From: Aotearoamyces nothofagi
Taxonomy: Eukaryota; Ascomycota; Leotiomycetes; Leotiales; Tympanidaceae
Reading direction: 5' to 3'
Length of the DNA stretch: 64,000 nt
Assembly (NCBI GenBank): GCA_015345905.1
Contig: JADDTR010000023.1
Location: 1 to 64,000 of the forward strand
How positions within the stretch are numbered: the first letter of the stretch is position 1; every line of letters begins with the position of its first letter. This document shows, piece by piece, positions 23,665-38,012 of this stretch. The notes beneath the pieces are model-generated. The model did not search any database. It was not told the DNA's origin and saw nothing but the letters and a program-made list of their open reading frames with translations. A program made the translations under genes and the position numbers.

Positions 23665-25656
23665 ATGAGCACGAAAGATGTAAGGTCCCCGTCTCGAGGC
23701 CGAGAGCCAAAGGAGGCATTGGAGCCATCTATCTCTATATATAGCAACCAAGATACGCCAACATTATCTGGTAGCACTCCGCGCAACATATCAGTAGAGC
23801 GGGTGGCAGAACCAGTCAGTGAACAGTCGCCGCTGCTGTCGGCATCGGACTCTGATGACGGGGAAGAAGATGGTCTAGTAGATGACCAAACAGTGCTGGG
23901 CGAACAGGACGAGTACCAAGTTACAAAGAGTGTCTGGTGGCTCATTATTTTGACCATAAGTATTGGGGGACTCCAAATTGCTTGGTCGGTGGAATTTTCC
24001 AATGGATCGCCGTATCTATTGTCGCTCGGGTTGAGCAAATCTTTGATGGCTCTTGTCTGGATCGCCGGACCCCTCTCGGGAACATTAGTCCAGCCCTACG
24101 TAGGGATCCAGAGCGACAACTGCCGGCTGCCTTGGGGGAAGCGCAAGCCGTTTATGCTTGGAGGTGCAATTGCTACCATTATATCCTTACTTGCCCTAGC
24201 ATGGACAAGAGAAATGGTGGGCGGCTTCTTGGGAGTATTTGGTGCAGAGCCAGATTCCAAGGCCGTCAAAAACACTGTGATTGTCGTTGCTGTATTTTTC
24301 GTGTACATTCTCGATTTTTCCATTAACACTGGTATGCCCATATCTTCTCTGCCCAGCTGGATTCATAACTAATTCTTCCCAGTACAAGCTGCTATCAGAG
24401 CTTTTATGGTGGATTGTACGCCGACTCATCAGCAAGGTAAGCGGCTCAGGTAAATATGAAGGAGCAGTGACTAATTAGATAATACAGAGGCTGCGAATTC
24501 CATGGCAAGTCGTGCGACTGGGATTGGTAATATCATTGGATACGTCTTCGGATACATTAACTTGCCTAAGTATATGTGGTTTTTTGGAAACACACAATTT
24601 AAAGTCCTTTGCGCTATAGCAAGTCTTGCTCTCGGGAGCAGTATTCTAATTAGCACCATATTAATCAAAGAGCGGGATCCAAGACTTGAGGGCCGTCCTT
24701 CGAAGGAGAAAGCAGGCGTTCTATCATTCTTCAAGGGCGTCTTCAGTTCAATTAAGCGCCTTCCTCCCCAGACGCGAAAAGTCTGTGAAGTCCAATTTTT
24801 CGCGTGGATAGGTTGGTTCGGATTCCTTTTCTATCTGAGTACTTGGGTTGGAGAGCTCTATGTTCAGCCTTATTTTGAAGAAAATCCTCACCTACCGCAA
24901 GAGGAGATCGCTCACTTATACGAAAAGGCGACCCGGGTCGGTACCTTTGCTCTATTAATATGGGCGATCACTTCTCTATCGTCCAATTTATTCTTACCAC
25001 TCATAGTGGCACCAACATACGACATTCCTCTTTCGAGCAGTGCATCAGGGATGTCTCAGAAATCATATACCACGCGAATGGAACGATTCTTGGAAAAACT
25101 CATCATTCCTTGGCTAAGCCTTCGCCGTGCCTGGATGCTAAGTCTCATGCTGTATGCGTTCTGTATGTTTAGCACACTACTAATTCCGACTCCAACTATT
25201 GCGTTTATTGTTGTCGGAATAGCTGGTATTCCATGGGCCCTAACTTTGTGGGCACCGTTTGCAATAATCAGCGCCGAGATCAGCAAACGAGATGCCCAGC
25301 GTCGACTACAGCAAAGTTCTAGAGAGATTATCGACCCAGGCGATGATAATGGTGATCAAGCTGGCGTTATCCTTGGAATTCACAATGTTTCGATTGCAGC
25401 GCCTCAGGTCATTGCCACGCTTGGGAGCAGCGCGATCTTCAGAGCTCTCCAAAAGCCAAGAGGGACTCCTGGTGATAGGTCAGTACCAGTGGTACTTGCC
25501 ACTGGTGGTATTTTCTCTCTCATAGCAGCATTCATGGCTAGTAGATTGGCAGAAGAGAAGGAAGTGCCTCCTCAGGTACAAGTAGCCATTGAGAGGGGCA
25601 GGCCAAGGAGAAGTTTGTCTCGAAACGCTAGTTTTGGAAATCCTCTCACTTATTAA
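23665..25656 (+). CDS. MFS/GPH-type sugar transporter, Sut1-like
   Basis: Three exons: 23665-24331, 24383-24436 and 24488-25656, giving about 629 residues. Both introns have good donors (GTATGC, GTAAGC), and splicing restores DFSINTVQAAIRAFMVDC and THQQEAANSMASR. The protein resembles the plant sucrose / S. pombe Sut1 group, proton symporters for sucrose or maltose at the plasma membrane. An acidic, Ser-rich cytoplasmic N-terminus of ~85 residues precedes the first membrane helix. The MFS loop 2-3 signature appears as GIQSDNCRLPWGKRKPF. About twelve membrane segments are seen, with a long central loop around residues 320-400. The C-terminal tail is short and basic. The substrate is a family-level inference; other alpha-glucosides are possible. 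Confidence 0.92.
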
Positions 25657-25996
25657 CCCGAACAGTTGTTTGGATTCAATGCATATCCAATTATGAGCTA
25701 GCAAACTAAGTGATGAGGTGTTACTGAACTATAATCCATTGTGGCTACATGACTAGCTGTCATCGTTTCACGGAACCTCTGTCACTGAATCAAAGTCTTT
25801 AAAGTCCTAGTTCTGATGTAACATCGTTCCAAGCATTTGTTCACAGCTCAGAATCACTACTTTGAGATTTCCCTCTATATATTAACTTGTAGTTCCCGCA
25901 CTATCCTTTTTCTTCAATCAAGCACGACAATCAATCAAGACCAGCCGCAATACATGTGAACATCACTATTACACCCCAACATTCCACGCAATAAAG
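25657..25996. other. Intergenic, no gene
   Basis: Transporter 3' end and a TC/CA-rich stretch just before 25997 that resembles a fungal promoter and leader (ATATATTAAC, then pyrimidine-rich DNA). This is mild support for transcription of the locus that follows. Confidence 0.5.
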
Positions 25997-26818
25997 ATGT
26001 GCTACTGGCCCCTCCTCATCTTCAGCTGCCATCATGTTTCCAACGATTACTCCGCCTACTTACCTTACTACCTCTGCCCGAGGGCGATATCGAGCTACCT
26101 CTGCTGCGACCGGGTATCCTGCAAAATGGAAGACCTTCCGCCCGCAAGTCAGATCACCGAGATCTCAAGAATATGCGTCAGGTGCAAATGCAAGAGACAT
26201 GAAGCGCTCGACGGACTAGTCTATCCGGGAAGGATGGTTGAAGGACAGGACGACGTGGCAGAAGCGGTTCGACGGAGTCTAGAGGATCTGAAAGGAGGGG
26301 GGTTTCGCCTGCCATTTGGGGTTGAGGAATACCATGGAGACGCCGTCATGTCTGGAGCGAGGCATCCCGAACCGGCTAAGGAGCGCCGCGTGCAGACAGG
26401 CTTCGGAAATTTGCTCGAGCTGCAACACCGAAGTCTTGATGGCGCGGCTCTGCGCTCGGCCATGTGCGTCGGGGGATCCCATGATGCCCAGGGCTTGCGT
26501 AGCAGGGTGCCGGCTCACGACTTGGAAGGCAGAAAGCGGAAGCGCGAAGAGGGACACGGCGACTGCTATTTGGGCTCTTACTCGAACGCTGCAGGACCGT
26601 CGTCAGAGCCGGCAGGTCGAGGCTCGTTCAAGCACTACGACGGCGTGGAGCACAGCCTTACGAGTAGTTCGGCAGTCTCTGGGATTGACCCGTCCATCAT
26701 CATGAAACGATCTCCGTTCACAAGGGAGGGGTGGACGCTGCAGGATGAGCAGAGGCGCCGATTAACTCCAGCGGGTCAGAGCGACGTTGCTTCGCATAGG
26801 ATATTCCTGAATAAATGA
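25997..26818 (+). CDS. Hypothetical ORF of 273 residues, doubtful
   Basis: Open frame from an ATG for 273 codons, longer than expected by chance at this composition, with a promoter-like stretch upstream. I recognise no family. The first ~45 residues are odd (Cys/Tyr/Leu-rich). After residue ~75 composition is more protein-like (Gly, Glu, Asp, Arg, Ser) but without a clear domain. A second reading of the same DNA in another frame (next entry) looks more conserved over its short length, so the first third of this frame may be a shadow. Treat it as a candidate only. Confidence 0.4.
   Translation: MCYWPLLIFSCHHVSNDYSAYLPYYLCPRAISSYLCCDRVSCKMEDLPPASQITEISRICVRCKCKRHEALDGLVYPGRMVEGQDDVAEAVRRSLEDLKGGGFRLPFGVEEYHGDAVMSGARHPEPAKERRVQTGFGNLLELQHRSLDGAALRSAMCVGGSHDAQGLRSRVPAHDLEGRKRKREEGHGDCYLGSYSNAAGPSSEPAGRGSFKHYDGVEHSLTSSSAVSGIDPSIIMKRSPFTREGWTLQDEQRRRLTPAGQSDVASHRIFLNK
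26034..26282 (+). pseudogene. Possible small basic protein gene with one nonsense codon
   Basis: Starting at ATG 26034 (MFPTITPPTYL) the frame reads a small, basic, Trp-containing protein: KWKTFRPQVRSPRSQEYASG, then KRSTD, a TAG at 26217, then SIREGWLKDRTTWQKRFDGV and a final stop. The 20 codons after the TAG look like real protein sequence (two Trp, balanced Arg/Lys/Asp). A single C-to-T change in CAG (Gln) would create the TAG. I do not recognise the family, and the alternative is that the overlapping 273-codon frame is the true one. Confidence 0.3.
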
Positions 26819-26958
26819 ATAACAGAGCTGGCGCTTTAAGGTTGCATGTAGGGCGGTTTCTATGCATCAAAGGTCGTAATAGATTAACCGTCATGATACT
26901 AGTATCTAAAATAAGCCAAAATGTACATTTCTCGTCGAGATTTAAAACCTAAACCTTC

Positions 26959-28876
26959 TCAACCGCCAGCAACTGCCTGGCCAACCGCACCTGCGATCTC
27001 GCTAAATAGAACCCCCTTGAACATAGTCGATGGCAGCTCCTCTGCCCATTCGTTTATGTCCTTTAGTTTCTTAGTCCAAGCGCGCTTCTCTGAGTCTTTC
27101 AGCTCATCCCAGGTCCTGGCCCCATGCGGTCCGTCAACGGCTTCATCATGAAGATGCGCGTGAATTCCGATCGATGGGGTTGTATCCGGGCTGGTCTCGT
27201 GTTTGGCAGTGTCTTGCTCAGATCTAATGACGATGACATGCTGCTTTCCCTGTTCCGATCGCAGCTTGTCTAGCGCAGAGGCAAAACTTGCCTCTGTGAA
27301 CTGGGAATGCGAAGGCACGGATGTCGTTGGGAAGGGAGAAGAAGCGGAACCTACCCCCGTCGATATCGGCTTCACCATGAGGCTTGGGTCGCGGATATAT
27401 GATTGAAGCGTTGATGGGAAATACTTTGACGCGCCAATATAGGTTTCTCCGCTACGGATCTCGACAATACCTTGGATGAAGATCCCAAGAAGAAGGACCA
27501 AGACGACCAAGATATTGCGGAGAGAAAACCAGGGCTTCTTCTCCGGGCCTATAGCAATCAAGTACCTCGACTGCGCGTTTGCAAGTAGAGGAAGGGTATA
27601 GACGACGACGGTATTTGCAACGCTAACGCTTGCCAACTTGAGTTCTCGTGGCGGGGTAGTAGTAGTTGTAGGGATAAAATTTGAGAAGGCGAGACCAGTT
27701 ATCTGCAGAGGATGTACATTTTGTACAGACCTGACAGGTTTAGGCTGCGTCACGAAGATAGTCCCATGTACTCTCTGGAATTCAAGCGTAAAGATAGATA
27801 CTGATATATCCTGACCAGCAACAGCGACAACAAATTGTGCATAGTTTTGCTTAATCTCAGGCGACACAGGCGGTGATAAATTGGAAACAGCAAGGCCAGT
27901 TGCTTGGGTTATAGTTGCAGGGAGTTGCAAGGTCTGCGATAGACGGCCTCGCACGTCTCCCTTTAATAGCACGCGCAAGACCTGAAGCTTGACCCCACTG
28001 CGACCATGTAAGTTCGTGAGCATGAGGATATACTCAGGAGTCAAGAACCGTAGAGCGCGGAAGGATGGCAACGGTGGCTTCTCTGGGGAATCTACGCCTG
28101 GTATCTGGTAGATACAGTCCAGATCTGATCCTTCTGTTTCCGTTGAAACGGTCTTGAGGAATACCGCATGGTTTGTGCAGTATGCGAAGCTGAACTCGTC
28201 TGGCCCAGTCTGTATAACATCCGTATCTACTGCTTCCTTTGATAGCGGAACCCGACCTCGAATATTTTGCTTCGCAGACGACCCAGCTAATGTGTCGAAT
28301 AATACGATTTCAGGCGTTTCATCCGCCAAGCCGCTGGCTATAACACCAAGCTGAACTCCGCCTGGATATTGTCGCGACAGCCTCAGCACGCGTTGATACA
28401 TGTTTTTCTCCCTCGAGTTCAATATTGTCGACCGTGAAAGCTCGGTGATCTTATTCCCAGCTGTTGTGGTAGGCCCGGCAGGAGTCTCCAATCCAAACAC
28501 CCTGAAATGTTCATTCTTGCCTTCCTCCGCATCCTTGGAACCCGTGTTGACTCCCGCATATATCAAGGTTGACGTGCCCTTGGTCTGGCCCACTGCTAGA
28601 CTGGTGACATTGTCTTCGTCTTTACTAAGGTCTATCTCTGCCGTTTCTTGCAGCTCGGCCGGATTCGATGTGTCTAGGACGGTCTAATTAAACGGCGATT
28701 AGTAGGCGCATTAAGTTATCAGGTCCTGCTGGAGAGCTTACAATCTTGTTTCCTACTCCGCTTTTCCCCGCGCCTCCTCCGCCTCCTACAACCAGTCTCG
28801 AGGCATCTTGAGGATCAAAGTCGCAAGCATAGACTGGATATGACAACGTTATTTTCGCAGACGGTATTGGCGCCAT
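26959..28876 (-). CDS. sec12: Sec12-like guanine nucleotide exchange factor for Sar1
   Basis: Two exons, 28876-28742 and 28683-26959, with a 58-bp intron (GTAAGC donor, CTAAT branch); about 619 residues. Sec12 sits in the ER membrane and loads GTP on Sar1 to start COPII coat assembly. The N-terminus shows the start of the cytosolic WD40 propeller and the glycine loop (VGGGGGAGKSGVGNKI at ~30-45) that corresponds to the K-loop region contacting Sar1 and binding a potassium ion. Propeller-like repeats continue to ~425. One hydrophobic segment at ~436-455 (LVVLVLLLGIFIQGIVEI) is the type II membrane anchor, followed by a ~165-residue lumenal domain. The C-terminus has no HDEL; it ends AVAGG. The assignment rests on the glycine loop, single anchor and length. 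Confidence 0.88.
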
Positions 28877-30019
28877 AATGATTTCCTCCTAGAGTATACG
28901 CAAATGTATGCACGGTGAAATCTGGCAGGAAATATAATGGGAAAGTGTTCCGCCGCTGTGGGGAACACGTAGGGCATTCGAAACATCACAAGGCGTCGAG
29001 AAATGGTAGCAGCTTGTTCGGTGCGCATGACGAAATATCGACCAATAAGAAGCCACGTACCAAATCTGGGGTCAGGCCAGCCTCATTGGGCCACCACGCC
29101 CATCACAGCGCATGTAATTCAGGAGAAGGGGTCAGTTTTTTGCTAATATCCTTTAAGATCGGAATGTTCTGGCTTCTATTAAAGTTGCCATTTGTTAAAA
29201 CTTGGATGAATTCCTACAAGATGGTTTCGTATCCTTGCTGAAGGTGGCGAGGCTGACACTTGACTTCAAGATACAATATAATCAAGGTCCTGGAATCTTT
29301 GAGCTCGTTCCAAAGGAAACAACAAAAAGAAAAGGCAAAACTTTAATAAACAAAATAGCAAAAGAACCCGTTATCCAGCTATGCTTTTTAGTATTCTTTT
29401 CTAGGGAAGAAACAAGGGGTGTGTACCGAGGGTAATAAATCACTAAGATGAAGTGATATAAGTCAAGACTCAAGCGTGGCTTACATCTTATGACAAGACT
29501 CTTATCGAAGAAGCGCCCGTTCTACCTTGGCGTCAGCAAGTCGTTCAAAAAAATCACTTTTCACTATCACTTCCAGCACAATAATACAGTTCTGAATGCG
29601 ATTTCCAGACTTGATTTCAGTCAAATTTCAGTCATCTATCTGCCATGTCATCTGCCTTAAGCTTAACTCTGTTTCTTTTCTTTCCTCTTGAACAGTGAGG
29701 GCAAACCATCGCTCTGAACTTAACGCCGCGCAAATATGATAATTTGAGTAACTCATTACCAGCTAGCACCCCAGTCAGCACTCAAGATGGGTTGTACAGG
29801 TGTTCTCCACGCGGTTTGCCAGTAAGTAACATCATATCATCCATTGAACAGTCGGCAAAAGCCTTTCCCAAACGCCAGTGACATTACCAGTCACGGAAAC
29901 CAACAGAATAGCATGCAGTTAGCCGGCCGTGAAAATGTAGTGTCGGTATGTGACTCTAGCGATCGTGAACATTATCTTCGTAAGTACTATGTTTGGTATC
30001 TGTTTCGAATTCCACTGTT
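28877..30019. other. Intergenic between sec12 promoter and cla4 terminator
   Basis: No supported gene. Frames of 63-108 codons lack motifs. An ATG at 29790 (MGCTGVLHAVC) followed by GTAAGTAAC could begin a tiny spliced gene, but the implied intron would be only about 30 bp, too short for this genome. The stretch around 29130-29440 is AT-rich. Confidence 0.5.
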
Positions 30020-32934
<2,915 letters not shown>

Positions 32935-34314
32935 CTTTGCAGTGATGTTTCAAGGTTGTAGGAGCGGGAAAGATTTTTGTTCGATTGAGGTGACGATAGA
33001 TCGAAACCGGCGGGGTAGATCGTTTAGCCGCGACTGAAATCTGCATTTCTAGATGTCAGCAATGAAGAGCATGAGAAGAAGCTCGTAGAGGTGTCAGCGT
33101 ACCGCAGGTGCAGCGGAGATATCAGAGCCGGGGATGTGACGCTGTTGCGATGGCAGGTACCTTTCGAGGAAAGCTTCACCGACCCTCGATCCACGAAATC
33201 ACCAGCCGATCCGTCGTGCGGCGCGACCGAAGGAGTGCAGGATGCTGCCCTTCTACAGACTTCGTCCACAGTAGATGCTTCGTGGCGATATTCCCGTGCT
33301 GCAGACACTCTGTACAGACTGGGCCGGTCGTGGAGTTGTGTATCGTTGAGCTTTGAGGCAGGTGTGAAGTTCAAAGTTCGGGTCGGTTGCTGTTGGTGCC
33401 GCTCTATGTTCGGTTGGTCGAATCACAGGTCAGCGGGAGCAATCTTAAGGGACAACTACTGACGGCCCTTCCCTTAAAAGCGGCTAGCATGGGGCATTGA
33501 TGCAATAATACAAGTAGGAAGGCGCCTGATTGTGCTGGGCAGTTCTTATCGCATCCGCTGGCCGCTGTCAATGTTTACGGCTTATCATTGCCGTGTTTTG
33601 CCCAAGCAGAAGACAACAGCCATTAAGGGATGCAATGAACCACAATAAACCACGACTGCCATTCTACATATATCATTGATGCCATTCTGGAGACCTCGGG
33701 TACAGAGATTCTGACGGCTGTCACAGCATGTCCTGCGAGTGTTTCAAGACGCACGAGAGCCCGAGCCCCCCCCCCTATTAGAAACGTGGTGGAGGTCTGC
33801 GCGCGCAACAAGATCTCTTGTGCGGTAGATCAGCACAGTAGCGACACCACAGCGAACCAATCGCGAGGCCAAGGTGTGAAACAGACGCACCTTCACCTCT
33901 CGCTGCAATGTTCGACTTGCCGAGACAGCCAAGAATAGGAGGAGGCGCATTTGGTGGGTGATGCTGGTGTCCCAATTCGCGAATCCACCGCTCCCTGTTA
34001 AGGAACGATGATTAAGCTTCCATGCAGCGCTTGATATTACATGCAATCCCGCTGCTTTATATAGCGCCCGTTTTGGGAAGCGGAGGCCTCTTGCAAGCAT
34101 GCACGAAGGTTCCATACAATGCTTCTGCAAACTTGATACGCAATGGATGCACGTGTATGCCTCCTGCATACACGCTACTGCGAACGATATCGATGCATTA
34201 TCATATAGCCCTACAACACTCGAAACTATTGAATTCGATATAAAAGGTTTGTAATTCTACGACTTCTAGAAGCTACAGTAGACTTTTCCTTGCCATGACC
34301 CAAATATTCTACCC
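32935..34314. other. Intergenic between cla4 promoter and glycyl-tRNA synthetase 3' end
   Basis: No supported gene. Contains the cla4 leader (just upstream of 32934), a poly-C run of nine at about 33769, and overlapping frames up to 141 codons on both strands without motifs. Confidence 0.6.
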
Positions 34315-36535
34315 TTACCGGACTGGAATCTCGGCCTCTTGGCCCTCAAAAGCCGGCAGTTCCTTCTCAATGTCAGCCCACACCTTGCTGCCGTCCAGCA
34401 GTGATTGGATAGCTGCAAGTATGGTTGCCTCATCTGCTCGAACTTGCTTTGTGGAATCTCGGTCTCTTAGCGTGAAAGAGCCGTCCTGGACACTCTGGAA
34501 GTCAACGGTGATGCCTAGAGGGGTGCCAAGTTCGTCGTTGCGACTGTAGCGCTTGCCGATAGATGCTGAAGAGTCGTCGATACGGCTGGAAATACCAAGC
34601 TTGCGGAGTTTGAGGGAGACGCTCTTCAATAGTGGCGGGAAACTGCTATGAGATGAAAGAGGGACCAAGAGCACCTTCGTAGGGGCCACAATTGGAGGGA
34701 AGGAAAGGACCTGTAGTTATATTAGTTGGTTCACTATTGAATCATATCATTTGAAACTTACACCACGGGCTTCATCGCCACCTTCGCTACCACGAGTCCA
34801 GTAGGTGTGCTCAAGGAGTGAATATAGGATTCTGCCAATACCGAAAGATGGCTCAATGACATTTGGTGTATATTCTCTTGTGTTCTCGACTCGAGTTCGG
34901 CGTTCGATCACAATGAGATCTTTACTAATCTCAACCTTGCCATTGCCAACACCGGGAACATCGATGGTGATCTTTCCGTCATCCCGGAGATTTTGAGCAA
35001 GAGCCTCACGCTTATCCTGAGATAAAGCTTCAGTCGCGGCTTCAATGGTCTTGCCATCCTTCTTGAAAAAGGGACCAAACTTCTTCTTGTCAACCTCAAC
35101 AACCCACTCCTCAATAGTAATGGGTTCGGCCAAGCGCTCGCGACAAAATAATGGAGCGCCGGTCTTCTTTGCGTGGACAGAAAGATCGTATGCACTTCTG
35201 TCAGCGCAGCCAACACATTCAACCCAGCCATAGCTTGTCAAGAGTTCAGCATCCCAGCAGTCAGCAGCGTAATGAGCCATCTCGTTGGCCATGTGCTGCC
35301 TGAATCTGAGCTTTGACTGATCCACACCGAGCTTCTTCAAGAAGAGCTGGATTCGTGCAAGGAAGTAGCCCAATGTTTCATTGTCGACGATCTTATCTGC
35401 TACGGCTTTACCAATGGTGATTTTCTCGACGTCAGTCTTACCGGCCAACTGAGTATGTCTGTTCAGAAGAACAAGCTCAACATCTTTGACTTCATCAAAC
35501 CGGGCATGCTTCTTTCCACCCTGTGGATCAACAAAGTGCTCAATTTCAGCCATCAGAAACTCACGGACTCGCAAAAGACCGGCACGTGGTGAGATCTCAT
35601 TTCTGAATGATTTGCCGATAGAGGCAGAGGCGAAAGGCATCTGTTGCTGGTTAAATTCAAGAAGCTTGGCGAAGTTGAGGAATTGACCCTGTGCAGTTTC
35701 CGGGCGGAGGTAACCAGGGGCATTGCTGCTAGGACCGATACTTGTCTGGAACATGAGGTTGAAGGCTACTGGCGGTTCTGGTTCGACACCAGTATTTGGA
35801 TTCTTCATCTGATACTTCTTGATCAATTCGCCTAATTCTGCACCGTTATAGTTGTCGATCTGCAAATCAAATCAGTTTTATGCATTCTCCTAATGGTTCT
35901 AGACATACCTTAGCCAGAACCTCCTCATACTCCTTGACTACCGCATCTTCCAATTTTACAGCCTTTGTTTCTTTGACCTTGCGCTTCTTCTTCTTGGGAT
36001 CCTCCTCTTTCTCCTCAGCCTTGTGGCCTCTAGCCTCCTTATTGCCCTTCAGTCTCTGTTCCAGAACTTCCTCCACAAAGTGATCTGCTCTGATGATCTC
36101 TCCATTTTTGGGGTCCTTGCACATCCAATCCGAGAACTTGTCGACGTGGCCACTGGTCTTGAGCACTTCGTGTGGAGTCAAGGCAGTGCAGTCCAGTTCC
36201 AACATATCCTCCTCCAGGACAAAGTGTTTTCGCCATAATTCGACAATATTGGCCTGCAGCGAGCAGCCTGGTGGACCATAATCGTAAAGGCCTGCGACAC
36301 CACCATATGCTTCGAAAGAGGGCGTATAGAACATGCGGCGGCGAAGGAGGGAGTCAAGGGTAGGGCGATCGAGGGGCTGGCCCTTCAAAGTTGTGGCGGA
36401 CGACATGCCGGGAGTAGCTTTGGACTTGGGTACTTGGTATTTGTTAACCTTCGCAGTAGCCGTGAAGTTTCTGGTAAATCGCGGGGGTTTTGCTAGTCTA
36501 GAAGCAGTAAACACAGTTCTATAGAAGGAGCGCAT
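34315..36535 (-). CDS. grs1: Glycyl-tRNA synthetase (class II), likely dual-targeted
   Basis: Three exons: 36535-35909, 35859-34762 and 34710-34315, giving about 706 residues. It charges tRNA-Gly with glycine. Class II motifs are visible: motif 1 region around FEAYGGVAGLYDYGPPG, motif 2 in FRNEISPRAGLLRVREF, motif 3 in VIEPSFGIGRILY. The C-terminal anticodon-binding domain starts near VAPTKVLLVPLSS. Residues 1-43 are basic and Ser/Thr-rich with no acidic residue, like a mitochondrial presequence. Met44 (MSSATTLKG) is a plausible cytosolic start, as in other eukaryotes where one gene serves both compartments. A charged insertion at ~170-197 contains PKKKKRKV (180-187), matching a classical nuclear import signal. 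It is head-to-head with rpf1. Confidence 0.97.
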
Positions 36536-36776
36536 TCACTTAAGCCACATCCAATCTAGGTCAGAGCCGAAGACTGGTAATTCACAGAAGAAAGCCTCTA
36601 GAATTGTATAGGATATATTGATCTCGTAGATTTTTATGACTCGACTCTGCTCAGAACTTGGTGTTGAACTCCCGCGGCAACTCGTTTTTCCGGGCCGTCC
36701 AAAATTTCCAGCGGCTGCTCAAGCAGATAATCGATCAGAGAACTTTTTTTTGGAATTTACCCCGCAACATAACATC
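36536..36776. promoter_or_regulatory. Bidirectional promoter of grs1 and rpf1
   Basis: Only 241 bases separate the start codons of two translation-related genes transcribed in opposite directions, so both promoters and leaders must lie here or overlap the coding ends. An AT-rich stretch (TATAGGATATATTG, about 36607-36620) lies near the middle. An ATG at 36636 is in frame with rpf1 and would add 47 residues if used. Confidence 0.7.
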
Positions 36777-38012
36777 ATGGGTTCAAAACGAGTCAAGCCA
36801 CCGTCTGCAAAGGCCTCTCTACCATTCAAGACAGGCAACAAGGTTAAGAGACAGGATTTGCACGTCAAGCAAAAGAAGGCACGAGATAGTTTGCGCCGCG
36901 ATGAGCGCTTCAAGCGAAAAAGAGAAGAAGATCGAGACCCGGAGCTGAGAAGAGAGCGACTGGCCAGGAATGTCCCAATTACGATCGATAAGAAGCGTGT
37001 ATGGGACGATGTCGATGGCGACGGACTGAATGTCAGCGTGGACGTGGAGCACCTGAAGCGGCGGCGTATCGAGCAGGCGGAAGCTGCAGAGCAAGAAGAG
37101 GCTGAAGCAGATGAGCCGATGGATGATGATCAAGACAGTATGCTGGGGGACTCAGACGAAGAGATGGCTGATGGAGACGAAGAGAACCCACGCCAGCGCC
37201 AAAGAGCATCCTCAAATGCTCCCTCGGCCACCAGCACAAACCTCGACCTAACACCCGACTCTCTCGCCCTGAAGTTCCCTACACTCTTCTCCGACATACC
37301 GCCTCCAGTCCCCAAGATCCTCCTCACGACGTCCATCAACAGCAATCTGCACGAGGAAGCGCAACTCCTCTGCAACCTCTTCCCTAATTCCGTCTACATC
37401 CCCCGCTCCGGCCATCGCTACGGGCACAAATTCTCCGTCCGCGAGATCTCCAAATTCGCCACGAACCGCAACTACACCGCCGTCATCGTGCTGAAGGAAG
37501 ACCAGAAGAAGCCTACGGGCCTGACTGTGGTCCACTTGCCAGACGGTCCCACATGTCATTTCAGCATCGCGAATTGGGTCGAGGGCAAGAAGCTGCCCGG
37601 GCACGGCAATCCCACAAACCACTACCCGGAGCTGATCCTCAACAACTTCCGCACCCCTCTCGGTCTGCTGACCGCGAGGCTCTTCCTGACCCTCTTCCCC
37701 CCACAGCCCGATCTCCAAGGCCGGCAGGTCGTCACGCTGCACAACCAGCGCGATTACATCTTCGTGCGCCGTCACCGCTACGTCTTCAGGGACAAGCGGG
37801 CTACGGAGAAGAGCGTTGTCGGCCCCGACGGACAGGAAGTCAAGGGTGTCGAGGAGATCCGGGCTGGATTACAGGAGCTGGGGCCCCGGTTTACGCTAAA
37901 ATTGCGGAGGGTGGACAAGGGGATCGGTAGGGCGGGCAGCGAGGGAGAGGATGCAGTACAATGGGAATGGAAGGCGCATATGGAGAAGAAAAGGACGAGG
38001 TTTAATCTATAA
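36777..38012 (+). CDS. rpf1: Ribosome production factor 1 (Brix domain)
   Basis: Single exon of 411 residues. Rpf1 is a nucleolar factor for pre-60S ribosome assembly and 27S pre-rRNA processing. The N-terminus is highly basic (KRQDLHVKQKKARDSLRRDE) and is followed by an acidic stretch (MDDDQDSMLGDSDEEMADGDEE). The Brix domain covers ~180-370, opening PKILLTTSINSNLHEEAQLL and including IPRSGHRYGHKFSVREI, and HNQRDYIFVRRHRYVF near its end. The tail KKRTRFNL is typical. I start at the ATG at 36777 (MGSKRVKPPS) because family members begin with a similar basic motif. The upstream in-frame ATG at 36636 gives a 47-residue extension without family character. Confidence 0.95.
   Translation: MGSKRVKPPSAKASLPFKTGNKVKRQDLHVKQKKARDSLRRDERFKRKREEDRDPELRRERLARNVPITIDKKRVWDDVDGDGLNVSVDVEHLKRRRIEQAEAAEQEEAEADEPMDDDQDSMLGDSDEEMADGDEENPRQRQRASSNAPSATSTNLDLTPDSLALKFPTLFSDIPPPVPKILLTTSINSNLHEEAQLLCNLFPNSVYIPRSGHRYGHKFSVREISKFATNRNYTAVIVLKEDQKKPTGLTVVHLPDGPTCHFSIANWVEGKKLPGHGNPTNHYPELILNNFRTPLGLLTARLFLTLFPPQPDLQGRQVVTLHNQRDYIFVRRHRYVFRDKRATEKSVVGPDGQEVKGVEEIRAGLQELGPRFTLKLRRVDKGIGRAGSEGEDAVQWEWKAHMEKKRTRFNL

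Noticed and set aside
29790-29985. Tiny gene starting MGCTGVLHAVC with a GTAAGT donor
   Set aside because: The implied intron is only about 30 bp, shorter than any other here, and the product has no supporting feature.
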